From: an uncultured Actinomycetes bacterium
GTDB lineage: Bacteria; Actinomycetota; Thermoleophilia; Miltoncostaeales; Miltoncostaeaceae
NCBI GenBank assembly: GCA_903896045.1
Contig: CAITWD010000010.1
Coordinates: 20,274-84,273 of the forward strand
DNA: 64,000 bases
Direction of reading: 5' to 3'
Shown: piece by piece, positions 18,187 through 25,850 of the stretch
How positions within the stretch are numbered: position 1 is the stretch's first letter
How the letters are laid out: every line of letters starts with the position of its first letter
Program-made: the position numbers and the translations under genes
Notes under the pieces: model-generated
What the model saw: only the letters and a program-made list of their open reading frames with translations
Database searches by the model: none
What the model was told of the DNA's origin: nothing

Positions 18187-18397
18187 CGGCAGGGACCGTA
18201 CCAAACGGACACTTGCACACGAGCGTGAATGCCTGCACGATCGGAGGTCGCGCCGCTTGAGAACCAGATCGGCATGGTGTCTGCACACCGCCACCGCGCG
18301 AGACCGTGACGGCTCCCCCATTGGGAGTGCGACAAGGTGCACCGATCGATGCACAACAGCAAACACCCGCCGAGCGGGCGGGCGTTTGATGTCGCAA

Positions 18398-18486
18398 CGG
18401 AGGAGGGGGGATTTGAACCCCCGTCGGACCCTAAAGCCCGAAACGATTTTCGAGACCGCCGCATTCGACCGCTCTGCCACCCCTCC
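18398..18486 (-). tRNA. tRNA-Ser (CGA)
   Basis: On the minus strand an 89-base cloverleaf is visible: acceptor GGAGGGG with CTCCTCC, discriminator G, a long variable arm, T-arm GGGGG-TTCAAAT-CCCCC, and anticodon loop CTCGAAA giving anticodon CGA. The long variable arm and discriminator G are serine identity features. CCA is not encoded. Confidence 0.93.
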
Positions 18487-18649
18487 GCGCGAGAAACTAG
18501 CAGGATGCATTCGCCTTGGGCCGCTGCAGTTGCATTCCAGACGAGAACTCGTCTCCCACAACTCTCGTTTCTGGCTGCACCAATGGAGTCAGTCAGCACC
18601 CGGTATCGGCAGAATGCCCGCAGCCTCGCTAGTATCCGCGCGCCCGTTG

Positions 18650-18739
18650 GGAGAGGTGTCCGAGCGGTCGAAGGAGCATGCCTGGAAAGCATGTAGGTGG
18701 GTATCCCCTGCCTCGAGGGTTCAAATCCCTCTCTCTCCG
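18650..18739 (+). tRNA. tRNA-Ser (GGA)
   Basis: A 90-base cloverleaf: acceptor GGAGAGG with TCTCTCC, discriminator G, anticodon stem CATGC/GCATG around loop CTGGAAA (anticodon GGA), a long variable arm and T-loop TTCAAAT. It lies 164 bases from the opposite-strand tRNA-Ser(CGA). CCA is not encoded. Confidence 0.95.
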
Positions 18740-18829
18740 TACGTGCGTGACGACACGCCCTTGGGATATCTCCCCTGAGGGTGTGTCGTCGACGTGTACT
18801 TGCCCACACACAATTTCGCGGCGACGTGA

Positions 18830-19978
18830 TCACACGGGGACATATTCCGCGACTGCCATATCCTTGAGTACCGGAGATGGCATCCCGTCTGTCGGGAAGA
18901 TCAAGCAGCTTTCTGCAGCAAAATGTAGCCCCACGGTGTCCCCGCGGTCAAAACGAGTGTGATGCAGCACCCCGGTCAGTCGTGGATGACCCGGAAGGTC
19001 GATCGCATGTTCATAGCCCCGGTCGCGGAACGCCACGTCAACGACCGTACCAGTGACGTGGTGCTCCTGCACATCATGGCGGCACAATGAAATTGCCGCT
19101 GGGCGGATCGCCACAACAACGTCCACGCAGCTTTCGGTTCCGGCCATCATGCGCCCATGCATGGGACGCGCCATGGGCAAATCGGTGATCTGCACCTCTG
19201 CCCGTCCAGGAGCGTCAACCCGGTCGAGTATCCGGGCCGGAAATTCGCCGGCAAGTCCGGTGAATCTCGCCACAAACGGCGTTGCAGGATCTCCGTAGAT
19301 GTCCTCTGGGCGCCCCACTTGCAGAAGGCGACCTCCCTGCAGCACGCCCACGCGATCTGCAAGAGCGAACGCCTCAGCTTGGTCATGGGTGATGTACACC
19401 GCAGTGGCACCCGACTCGCGTACTAACTCAGAGATTTCAATCCGCAATCGCTCGCGCAGATTTGCATCAAGGTTCGATAGTGGTTCATCAAAGAGGATGA
19501 GCCCCGTCCGGCCAGCCAAGGCCCGTGCGAGCGCGACACGCTGCTGCTCGCCACCAGAGAGCTGGCTCGGATAACGATCGTGGAGATGCTCCAGACCGAC
19601 TCGGCGAAGGACATCACCGGCACCGCTGCGACGCGCATTACGTGCCAAACCCCGACGGCGTAAGCCAAACGCGACATTGTCTCGAACCGTCAGATGCGGC
19701 CACAACGCGTAGTCCTGAAACACCATGCCGAGGTCTCGCCGCTCGGGCGGCAGATGCTGCGAGCTCGTGGCGACAATCTGATCGCCGAGAGAGATCGTCC
19801 CCGAGCTGACCCGCTCAATGCCCGCCAGACAGCGCAACAGGGTGGTCTTCCCGGAGCCGGATGGCCCCAGGAGCACCAAAAACTCACCCGTTTCGACACC
19901 CAGGCTGAATTCATCGAGACCCCGGTTTCCACCAGGATAGATTTTCGTCACCGCGTCGATTGTGATTGCACTAGCGAT
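18830..19978 (-). CDS. ABC transporter ATP-binding protein, Fbp/iron-type with TOBE domain
   Basis: The 382-residue ATPase has Walker A GPSGSGKTT, Q-loop FQDYALWPH, signature LSGGEQQR, Walker B LILFDEPLSN and the H-switch ITHDQAEA, plus a C-terminal TOBE-like domain (about 240-382). It would power the permease encoded just upstream for Fe3+ or another ferric-type ligand. The start is unusual: no ATG/GTG/TTG fits. GGGGAGG (19991-19985) is followed six bases later by ATC at 19978, giving an N terminus MASAITIDAVTK that matches the family's usual MAS-type start. A GTG at 20008 is the nearest canonical alternative but lacks a ribosome binding site. The gene overlaps the permease stop. Confidence 0.88.
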   Translation of the reverse strand: MASAITIDAVTKIYPGGNRGLDEFSLGVETGEFLVLLGPSGSGKTTLLRCLAGIERVSSGTISLGDQIVATSSQHLPPERRDLGMVFQDYALWPHLTVRDNVAFGLRRRGLARNARRSGAGDVLRRVGLEHLHDRYPSQLSGGEQQRVALARALAGRTGLILFDEPLSNLDANLRERLRIEISELVRESGATAVYITHDQAEAFALADRVGVLQGGRLLQVGRPEDIYGDPATPFVARFTGLAGEFPARILDRVDAPGRAEVQITDLPMARPMHGRMMAGTESCVDVVVAIRPAAISLCRHDVQEHHVTGTVVDVAFRDRGYEHAIDLPGHPRLTGVLHHTRFDRGDTVGLHFAAESCLIFPTDGMPSPVLKDMAVAEYVPV

Positions 19979-21647
19979 GGGTTGCCTCCCCGAGACGGCG
20001 CCACCCACGTGGCGCGAGCAGACGGTATGCGCCGAGTGCGCCACCGACAACAATGAATGCACACACGACTGCAACAACCGCCTGTGCGAGCCCCAGACCG
20101 AAGTGGTAATTGCCGAGGTTGCCCTCAATCGCAACCGCCACAGGCGGATTTGACGGCGCATAGAGCAACTGCGAAATCGGGAGTTCGAGAAACACTCCAG
20201 TAAAGGTCAAGAGCCACGCCACCAGGAGCGGCTTTGACATCACCGGGAAGATCCCCCGCAGCCATGCGCGAATCGGTCCTGCGCCATGGGCACGACCGGC
20301 ATCCATGAGCGAGGGCTGAAGTTGCGATACAGATCCGACAAGCACCCGGGCATTGAGGGGCAGACTTGATGCTGCATAGGCGATCACCAGCAAGGTTTGG
20401 GTCTGGTAGAGGTTAATCCCCAGCGTCGACATGATCGGCAGGTTGTAGGTGAAGATGTATCCGGCCGCAAACAGCACGCTGGGAATGGCAACTGCCGCCA
20501 AAAGCAGGAAGTCCAACACCCGGACCGCTTTGGTACGCACCTTTGTCAAAAGACGCGCAGCGATAAAGCCGGCAACTACGGTGATCGACGCAGTGATGGC
20601 CGCATAGCGACCAGAACGCACCAGCGGGTCAAAGAGTTCGCCGTTGTGAAATACCTGCTGGTAATTTACGAAGTTCAGACTCATCGATGACCCGCGTTCG
20701 CTGATCAGCGAACCCATGAGGGCCCCAATCGCCGGCACTCCGAGGGCGACGAAGTAAAAGAGAGAGATCCCACCAAGAGCACCCACCAATGCCGGCCATG
20801 ACAGGCGGCGGCGGATTGCCTGGCGAGTCCGCCCAGAAAGCACGGAATAGCTCTTGCCTCGCAGCGCCCGTGTTTGCAGGCCTAAGGGGAGCGCAACGGA
20901 GAGCACGAGGAGCCAACCCATTGCCGCAGCCCCAGGAAAGCTCGGGGGGAACGCATTGATTTGGTCGTAGAGAGAATATGTCGCAAGAGGAAAATTCGCA
21001 GTCGTGCCAAGGGTGGCTGCGACACCGAAATCACTCACCGATTCAGCAAATCCAATCGCAAGTGCCGACCAAATTGCCGGAGCGATGATCGGAATAATCA
21101 GCCGCATTGCCCGGGATCGGGTTGCTCCATGCACACGGGCCGCATCGTCAAATTCTTGACCCAGCCCCACCAGCGCGGCGGTGATTGCCAGAAAGGCAAA
21201 TGGCACACACCGTAAACCCAGAACCAATACCACGCCGCCGGGGCCAAGAATCAAGTGCGTCAGCCACGGCAGATCGATTCCCGCACGCTGAAGGACCCCA
21301 CCGTTTTGAAAGAGCTCGACCCAACCGAGGCTTGGCAGCCACGAGGGCAACAACAGTGCGAGCCACATTGTCGCGGGAATGAATCGACGGCCCGGAAGAG
21401 TTGTGCGGCTGACCGACCAGGCGATGGCTCCGCCGATACACGTACCAAACACACATGCAACAACGCTCACCCAAAGTGAGTTGACAAGCGCCGTGGCGGT
21501 ATAGCCCGTAAATACCTGCCGCAGGTAGGTCAGGGTGAACCACTGGCCACCTTGTGAAAACAGCCGCGGGGAGACCGCAAGGATAAGAAAGCTGGCGCAC
21601 GGCGCCAAAATGGCGACCGCCAACGCCACCCAAAAAAGTGGCATCAA
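19971..21647 (-). CDS. ABC transporter permease, FbpB-type fused two-domain
   Basis: The 558-residue protein has about 12 membrane helices in two homologous halves, each ending with an EAA-type loop contacting the ATPase (DDAARVHGATRSRAMRLIIP in the first half, DAGRAHGAGPIRAWLRGIFP in the second). Fusion of both permease domains into one chain is typical of FbpB/AfuB iron(III) importers. The start codons TTG-ATG at 21647/21644 have no clear ribosome binding site, and the frame stays open upstream to the stop of the binding-protein gene; a strong hairpin lies in between (21715-21746). The neighbours are the ATPase downstream and the binding protein upstream. Confidence 0.88.
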   Translation of the reverse strand: MMPLFWVALAVAILAPCASFLILAVSPRLFSQGGQWFTLTYLRQVFTGYTATALVNSLWVSVVACVFGTCIGGAIAWSVSRTTLPGRRFIPATMWLALLLPSWLPSLGWVELFQNGGVLQRAGIDLPWLTHLILGPGGVVLVLGLRCVPFAFLAITAALVGLGQEFDDAARVHGATRSRAMRLIIPIIAPAIWSALAIGFAESVSDFGVAATLGTTANFPLATYSLYDQINAFPPSFPGAAAMGWLLVLSVALPLGLQTRALRGKSYSVLSGRTRQAIRRRLSWPALVGALGGISLFYFVALGVPAIGALMGSLISERGSSMSLNFVNYQQVFHNGELFDPLVRSGRYAAITASITVVAGFIAARLLTKVRTKAVRVLDFLLLAAVAIPSVLFAAGYIFTYNLPIMSTLGINLYQTQTLLVIAYAASSLPLNARVLVGSVSQLQPSLMDAGRAHGAGPIRAWLRGIFPVMSKPLLVAWLLTFTGVFLELPISQLLYAPSNPPVAVAIEGNLGNYHFGLGLAQAVVAVVCAFIVVGGALGAYRLLAPRGWRRLGEATHR

Positions 21648-21714
21648 TATCCGAGATAACAGCCTGAGCGGCTGGCGAAAAAGAAACCGGACGCGCCCCT
21701 GTGGTGGCGCCCCA

Positions 21715-21746
21715 CCTGGACGCGACGGGATGACGTCGCGTCCAGG
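21715..21746 (-). terminator. Intercistronic hairpin between binding-protein and permease genes
   Basis: CCTGGACGCGAC (21715-21726) is perfectly complementary to GTCGCGTCCAGG (21735-21746) across an eight-base loop. It lies 43 bases after the binding-protein stop and 68 bases before the permease start, with no T-run. This position is typical for a partial terminator or RNA-stabilising hairpin that lets the binding protein be made in excess. Confidence 0.65.
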
Positions 21747-21788
21747 CTCAAGTACAGGGGTTGTTGCGATAAGGGCTACCGTTCCTAA

Positions 21789-22904
21789 CTAGTTCAGGAT
21801 GTGCTGGACCCACCAGCGGTTAATGGACGCCTGCAACGGACCCCACTTGTAGGGGTTAATTGCCTGCGTGGGCACAGATGCCAGCGATGGCAGGCCCTTC
21901 TTTGGGCTCACACCCTTCACGACCGGGTAGTAGAGACCATCCCCGTACGGGTCACCCTGGGTCGAGTACTGCATGATCCGCTGTCCAAGCTTCGATAATG
22001 CGAACTTAATGAACAGTTTCGCCTCAGCCTGAACTGCAGGAGATGCCTTCTTGTCGATTCCAATCGCACTTGGCAGCAAGGTTGCCGGACCAACGTAGGT
22101 CACGCGGTTCGTTGAGGGCGCTGGAGCTGTTGGATCGCCACCGGCACGAGTGTCACCGATTGCAGCCGAGCTTTGGACCATGGCGATGTCATAGGTGCCG
22201 TTGTCAAGCTTGGGCAGCGTGCTGCCGTTGGTACCGTTGGAGACCAAACCATATTTCTTGAGATTCAGGAAGTACTGCTCACCAAGCCTGATACCCACTG
22301 ACACGCTCCCGTGCCCAAGGTAGTTCATGACGCCAGCAATCAATGGGAAGGTCGGGCCTGACTGTGTCGGGTCGTTCATTCCGACCTTGCCAGGGTGTGC
22401 CTTGGCGTAGTTCAAAATGTCGTTCAGTGTCTTCAGCTTGGCTGCCGAAATCTTGGATGCGTTGTATGCCACACCCGGAACCAAGGTCACACCCGTCGGC
22501 GTGAAGCTCCCATTTGCAGGGTAGACGGACTTGCCAAGGGCATTAAAACCGCTCTTCGGTGGCGCGGTATGGCGGGCGAGAAGGCCTTGAGTGTCGAGCC
22601 CAGCAAATGCTGTTGCGCCGTCGACCCACAGCAATCCCCACTGGGGGTTATTGCGCTCTGCCTCGACTTGGGTGAGCAGTGGCCCGGTCGAGTTGTCGTT
22701 CAACGTGACAGGAATGCTTGGGTACTGGTGCTCAAACGCAGCCACCATTGCTTTGTCATATCCTTGCGCGGAATAGACGACGAGCGTTGGGTGGGATGCT
22801 GCAGCAGCGGTGCCCAGAGCGGTTATGCCAAGAATTGTTGCCCCAACCCCCGCAGCGCCGATGCCGCCCGCAAGGGCGAGACGGCGCGCACGACGTGACT
22901 TCAT
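21789..22904 (-). CDS. ABC transporter substrate-binding protein, Fe3+ (FbpA)-type
   Basis: The 371-residue protein has a signal peptide with a twin-Arg-like basic start (MKSRRARRLALAGG) and a hydrophobic core ending at ALGTAAAA, followed by a type II binding fold opening with LVVYSAQGYDKAMVAAFEHQYP, the pattern of FbpA-like iron or anion receptors. The visible Tyr residues in NPYKWGP and in DGLYYPV could serve as ferric ligands as in FbpA, but this is not certain. GGAG lies about six bases upstream of the ATG at 22904, which is preferred over a start 30 bases earlier. It is the first gene of the importer operon. Confidence 0.83.
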   Translation of the reverse strand: MKSRRARRLALAGGIGAAGVGATILGITALGTAAAASHPTLVVYSAQGYDKAMVAAFEHQYPSIPVTLNDNSTGPLLTQVEAERNNPQWGLLWVDGATAFAGLDTQGLLARHTAPPKSGFNALGKSVYPANGSFTPTGVTLVPGVAYNASKISAAKLKTLNDILNYAKAHPGKVGMNDPTQSGPTFPLIAGVMNYLGHGSVSVGIRLGEQYFLNLKKYGLVSNGTNGSTLPKLDNGTYDIAMVQSSAAIGDTRAGGDPTAPAPSTNRVTYVGPATLLPSAIGIDKKASPAVQAEAKLFIKFALSKLGQRIMQYSTQGDPYGDGLYYPVVKGVSPKKGLPSLASVPTQAINPYKWGPLQASINRWWVQHILN

Positions 22905-23063
22905 TGTGTCTCCGATGTTGAGAATGGCGATCAATCACAACTCACTCTGGAGTGCGATCGAGGCCACCTTACCTTCGCGAGATCCCTCTGCCGGTTGAGG
23001 TTTCCACGCATCGGATCAGAAGAAGTTACATTGATGTGAATATGTGAGACACCCGTGTTACAT

Positions 23064-23102
23064 CCCCTCGTGGATTCACCCAAACTGCAGTGAATCACGG
23101 GG
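23064..23102 (-). terminator. Hairpin after the ChrB-domain gene
   Basis: CCCCTCGTGGATTCAC (23064-23079) pairs with GTGAATCACGGGG (23090-23102) with small bulges. It begins 24 bases past the stop of the minus-strand gene ending at 23126 and separates it from the binding-protein promoter. Confidence 0.5.
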
Positions 23103-23125
23103 TAAGGTTTGGTTACGCAGGCTCG

Positions 23126-23698
23126 TTAGGATTCGCCGTGAAACACCTTTGTCTCAAAGTCTTCGAGCATCTTTTCGCAGCGGTTGATCCACGCGATGGC
23201 ATCGGCACGATTCGGTGCTCCGAACCAGTCGCGGGCGGTCACCCGTTCGAACCAGGTCACAATTTTTTCGAACTCCATACGAATTTCTTCTGCTTCTTCA
23301 TAGGTGAAGTTTCCCCGAAAGATCTCAAACTCGATCTCCTTGACGAAATTCACCTCGCAGTTTTCGATGATCTCGTGGTAGTGATGTGACGATTGCTCGA
23401 TAAACAGGCTCACGAGCTTGTCGAGTTCTGGGGCAGGCGGCGAACCTAAGGGCAGAAGGTGGTATCTGCCATCCGCAGCATCAATGCGCTCAAGGATCGG
23501 AGTGAGCTCGCGACGCATTGGGGCGGTGTCTGGGACCACGCAGACAGAATCCTGGAGATAGATCGCACCCGATTTCTTGAGGGCACGCCACACCGCGACG
23601 CGACTGGTGGTCGGCTTTTGGGGCATCCGATACGCCAGCATCAGAAAGCGCTTGGGCGACTTGTGGGGCAGCGCATTTTCATTTGTTACATGCGTCAT
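23126..23698 (-). CDS. ChrB N-terminal-domain protein
   Basis: The 190-residue soluble protein matches the ChrB N-terminal domain: SRVAVWRALKKSGAIYLQDSVCVVP near residues 32-56 is the signature strand-helix-strand element. ChrB proteins are known as chromate-responsive regulators; stand-alone N-terminal-domain proteins in Actinomycetota are uncharacterised. The second half is strongly helical and acidic (FTYEEAEEIRMEFEKIVTW). Divergent from the COG4280-like gene and adjacent to iron-type transporters, it may be a metal-related regulator, but that is inference. A TATAAT box lies 25 bases upstream. Confidence 0.75.
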   Translation of the reverse strand: MTHVTNENALPHKSPKRFLMLAYRMPQKPTTSRVAVWRALKKSGAIYLQDSVCVVPDTAPMRRELTPILERIDAADGRYHLLPLGSPPAPELDKLVSLFIEQSSHHYHEIIENCEVNFVKEIEFEIFRGNFTYEEAEEIRMEFEKIVTWFERVTARDWFGAPNRADAIAWINRCEKMLEDFETKVFHGES

Positions 23699-23722
23699 AT
23701 TGCAACCACGGTTACTTCCGCA

Positions 23723-23728
23723 TTATAG
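23723..23728 (-). promoter_or_regulatory. Minus 10 box TATAAT for the ChrB-domain gene
   Basis: On the minus strand TATAAT occupies 23728-23723, with a four-of-six match to the -35 consensus (TCAACA) 17 bases upstream. The start codon at 23698 would leave a leader of about 18 bases. Confidence 0.5.
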
Positions 23729-23798
23729 TTACAAAGATATTTCTTGTTGAGCATTGACGGTGGGAACCCTTCCGTCGACGACCTCCGAAAGCAGAGGC

Positions 23799-24569
23799 AT
23801 GAGTAGCACACTCCTCCTCGTATTATCCTCATTTCTTGCCAGCGCAGTGGAGATGGTTGAAGCGCTGACCATCGTTCTTGCCGCAGGAATTGCCCGCGGA
23901 TGGCGCTCTTCGCTGACCGGCGTTGGTGTCGCCACCGCAACGCTCGCGATTGTCATCATCGTCCTCGGGCCAGCGATCACCTCGCTCCCGATTTCTTTTC
24001 TTCGCATTGTCGTCGGGGGGATGCTGCTGATCTTTGGTTTGCAATGGCTGCGTAAAGCAATCATGCGTGGCAGCGGATTCAAGGCATTGCACGATGAAGA
24101 TGCGATTTATGCCGAGGAACTCGAAGCTGCACGAACGGCCGGATCGGTGACCGCCCAGGGCATCGACTGGTATGGCTTTACCCTTTCGTTTAAGGGCGTG
24201 TTTCTTGAAGGCCTCGAGGTTGCGTTCATCGTGTTGACCTTCGGAAGCGCAAAGGGGGGCATTCCCCTCGCCGCCACCGGTGCTGCGATTGCACTTATCG
24301 TTGTGGCGGTTGTTGGGATCGCGGTGCGCGCGCCGCTTTCACGCGTTCCAGAGAACACCATGAAGTTCTCGGTGGGGCTCATGCTGACGACCTTTGGCAT
24401 TTTCTGGGCGGGCGAAGGTGTCGGCGTGTCATGGCCGGGCGCAGATATTGCGCTGATTCCGATCCTTGGTTTTATGATCCTGGTGGCGTTTGGACTCGTC
24501 AAGAGTCTGCGTCGCAAGCACAGCGCGTTACGCGTCCCAGTACCACGTGAAGTGGGGGCTGAGTCGTGA
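23799..24569 (+). CDS. COG4280-like membrane protein, candidate metal transporter
   Basis: The 256-residue product has about seven membrane helices in two related halves. Each half contains an acidic intramembrane element: SAVEMVEALTIVL near residue 12 and FLEGLEVAFIVL near residue 133. The second resembles the (R/L)EGLE element of Ftr1 iron permeases and the paired acidic motifs of cation/H+ exchangers. This arrangement fits COG4280 predicted membrane proteins. Neighbouring iron-type ABC and VIT genes suggest Fe or Mn handling. AGAGG five bases before the ATG at 23799 supports this start over one 45 bases earlier. Coupled to the next gene by GTGA. Confidence 0.7.
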   Translation: MSSTLLLVLSSFLASAVEMVEALTIVLAAGIARGWRSSLTGVGVATATLAIVIIVLGPAITSLPISFLRIVVGGMLLIFGLQWLRKAIMRGSGFKALHDEDAIYAEELEAARTAGSVTAQGIDWYGFTLSFKGVFLEGLEVAFIVLTFGSAKGGIPLAATGAAIALIVVAVVGIAVRAPLSRVPENTMKFSVGLMLTTFGIFWAGEGVGVSWPGADIALIPILGFMILVAFGLVKSLRRKHSALRVPVPREVGAES

Positions 24570-24760
24570 AGTATCTGAAGGCTTTTGTTCTCTTTTGGTG
24601 GGATTTCATTGTCGGTGACGATTGGTTGGCTGCTGCCGGGATCGTGCTGACACTCGCGATCACCGCGTTCTTCGCCCACCACGGTGTCAACGCCTGGGTG
24701 TTGATGCCACTGGGTGCAGTCGCGGTGCTCTATCTCACCCTCAGGCGCGCGACGACCTAG
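24566..24760 (+). CDS. Small two-helix membrane protein coupled to the COG4280-like gene
   Basis: The 64-residue protein consists of two hydrophobic segments (about 20-37 and 42-58) preceded by an aromatic amphipathic start (LKAFVLFWWDFIVGDDW). The GTG at 24566 overlaps the upstream stop as GTGA, so it is almost certainly co-translated and may be an accessory subunit. No family recognised. A strong terminator follows directly. Confidence 0.65.
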   Translation: MKYLKAFVLFWWDFIVGDDWLAAAGIVLTLAITAFFAHHGVNAWVLMPLGAVAVLYLTLRRATT

Positions 24761-24784
24761 TCGTCGCCGCACCACCAACCCGCA

Positions 24785-24814
24785 CGGGCAGATGCGTGCG
24801 GGTTGGTGGTGGCG
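24785..24814 (+). terminator. Strong intrinsic-type hairpin
   Basis: Soon after the stop at 24760, CACCACCAACCCGCAC and a complementary arm GTGCGGGTTGGTGGTG form a near-perfect 16-bp stem around a short loop (approximately 24769-24811). It closes the two-gene transcript. Confidence 0.7.
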
Positions 24815-25018
24815 CAGTGCGCCCGTAACAACCGATCCTTAGTGCGCATCATGCGTCCGAGCCAGAACCCGTGCAGGACGTGTCCCGAGAATACGCACGC
24901 CGGTGTATCGCCCGATATCACCCGTCACTCTGCGTGACGCACTCTCGCTGATCCCGGCGGTTCCCAGAATCACCACATTGGCGATGAGGGATCTCATGCG
25001 GTCCCGTTGTGTCGCCGG

Positions 25019-25051
25019 ATGGCGGTATCCGCGAGATGCGGATACCGCCAT
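25019..25051 (-). terminator. Perfect hairpin after the VIT-family gene
   Basis: ATGGCGGTATCCGC pairs exactly with GCGGATACCGCCAT across a five-base loop, eight bases after the stop codon at 25059. Confidence 0.75.
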
Positions 25052-25058
25052 CCGGCAG

Positions 25059-25559
25059 CTACGCAGATCCGAGTAGTAAACCGACCATCACAATGACGAT
25101 CCCACCGAATGCGACCTGCAGCAATGAGAGTCGCAGCGAGACGAATAAGAATCGCTTTCGTATCCAGGAAATAACAATGATCTCGAGTGCGACGACAATA
25201 GTCGCCACGATCAGCGCCATGTGCACATTTGAGATCAAAAAGGGCAACGTGTGAAAACACCCACCGATCGTGGTCATCAACCCGGTCACAATTCCGCGAA
25301 TTGCTCCCGATCCGCGTCCAGTGTGTTCACCGGTATCCGAGAGCCCTTCTGAGAGCCCCATGCTGATGCCTGCACCGATCGCAGTCGCCAGACCGACGAA
25401 CAATGCCGTGTGAGATCCCGACAACACTGCGGCCGCATAAATCGGCGCAAGGGTCGACAGTGTTCCATCAATAAGCCCAACGAGTCCGGGCTGGATGTAC
25501 TGCAGCAATATCTGCTGTTCATCAAGTTCTTTGAAGTGACTACGAAGTGATGTGCTCAT
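25059..25559 (-). CDS. VIT1/CCC1-family Fe/Mn transporter-like protein
   Basis: The 166-residue protein has about five membrane helices and the family-typical opening QPGLVGLIDGTLSTLAPIYAAA, followed by GAGISMGLSEGLSDTGEHTGRG, the region where VIT-type proteins bind cytosolic metal. It is shorter than plant or yeast VIT1/CCC1 and lacks the long metal-binding loop, as in many bacterial members. Expected role: export of Fe2+ or Mn2+. The ATG at 25559 is chosen because the family sequence begins there. Divergent from the glycosyltransferase cassette. Confidence 0.8.
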   Translation of the reverse strand: MSTSLRSHFKELDEQQILLQYIQPGLVGLIDGTLSTLAPIYAAAVLSGSHTALFVGLATAIGAGISMGLSEGLSDTGEHTGRGSGAIRGIVTGLMTTIGGCFHTLPFLISNVHMALIVATIVVALEIIVISWIRKRFLFVSLRLSLLQVAFGGIVIVMVGLLLGSA

Positions 25560-25850
25560 TGGGCGACCGTACCAAAGCGTGTTTTTGCCGCGACCGAAAA
25601 GGCACCGCCACGACGTAACCTGCGTGTAACATCCTGACATATCTCCTGGAAATACGCATATTTGTTTCGAACAACCGATGCCGAGATATTCGGTCCACCG
25701 AACATTTCAGTGCCGGTGTGACGTGGTCTCAGGGGTTCTGGCATTGGATGTGCATCCAGGACGCGGGCCGTCTGGCGTCGCCACCGTCGTTCCGCGCGCG
25801 CAGGAACCTGGCAGGATTGTCGTCGTCCGTTCGAACAGGCAGCGTCAATT

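Noticed and set aside
22905..22990. DtxR/IdeR-like box (AAGGTAAGGT) upstream of the Fbp-type binding protein
   Set aside because: Only one half-site is recognisable and there is no matching second half; too weak to list as an operator.
24839..24997. Possible 52-codon gene on the minus strand after the VIT-family gene
   Set aside because: It lies behind a strong terminator, has no clear ribosome binding site and its translation resembles no protein I know. Left out as a chance frame.
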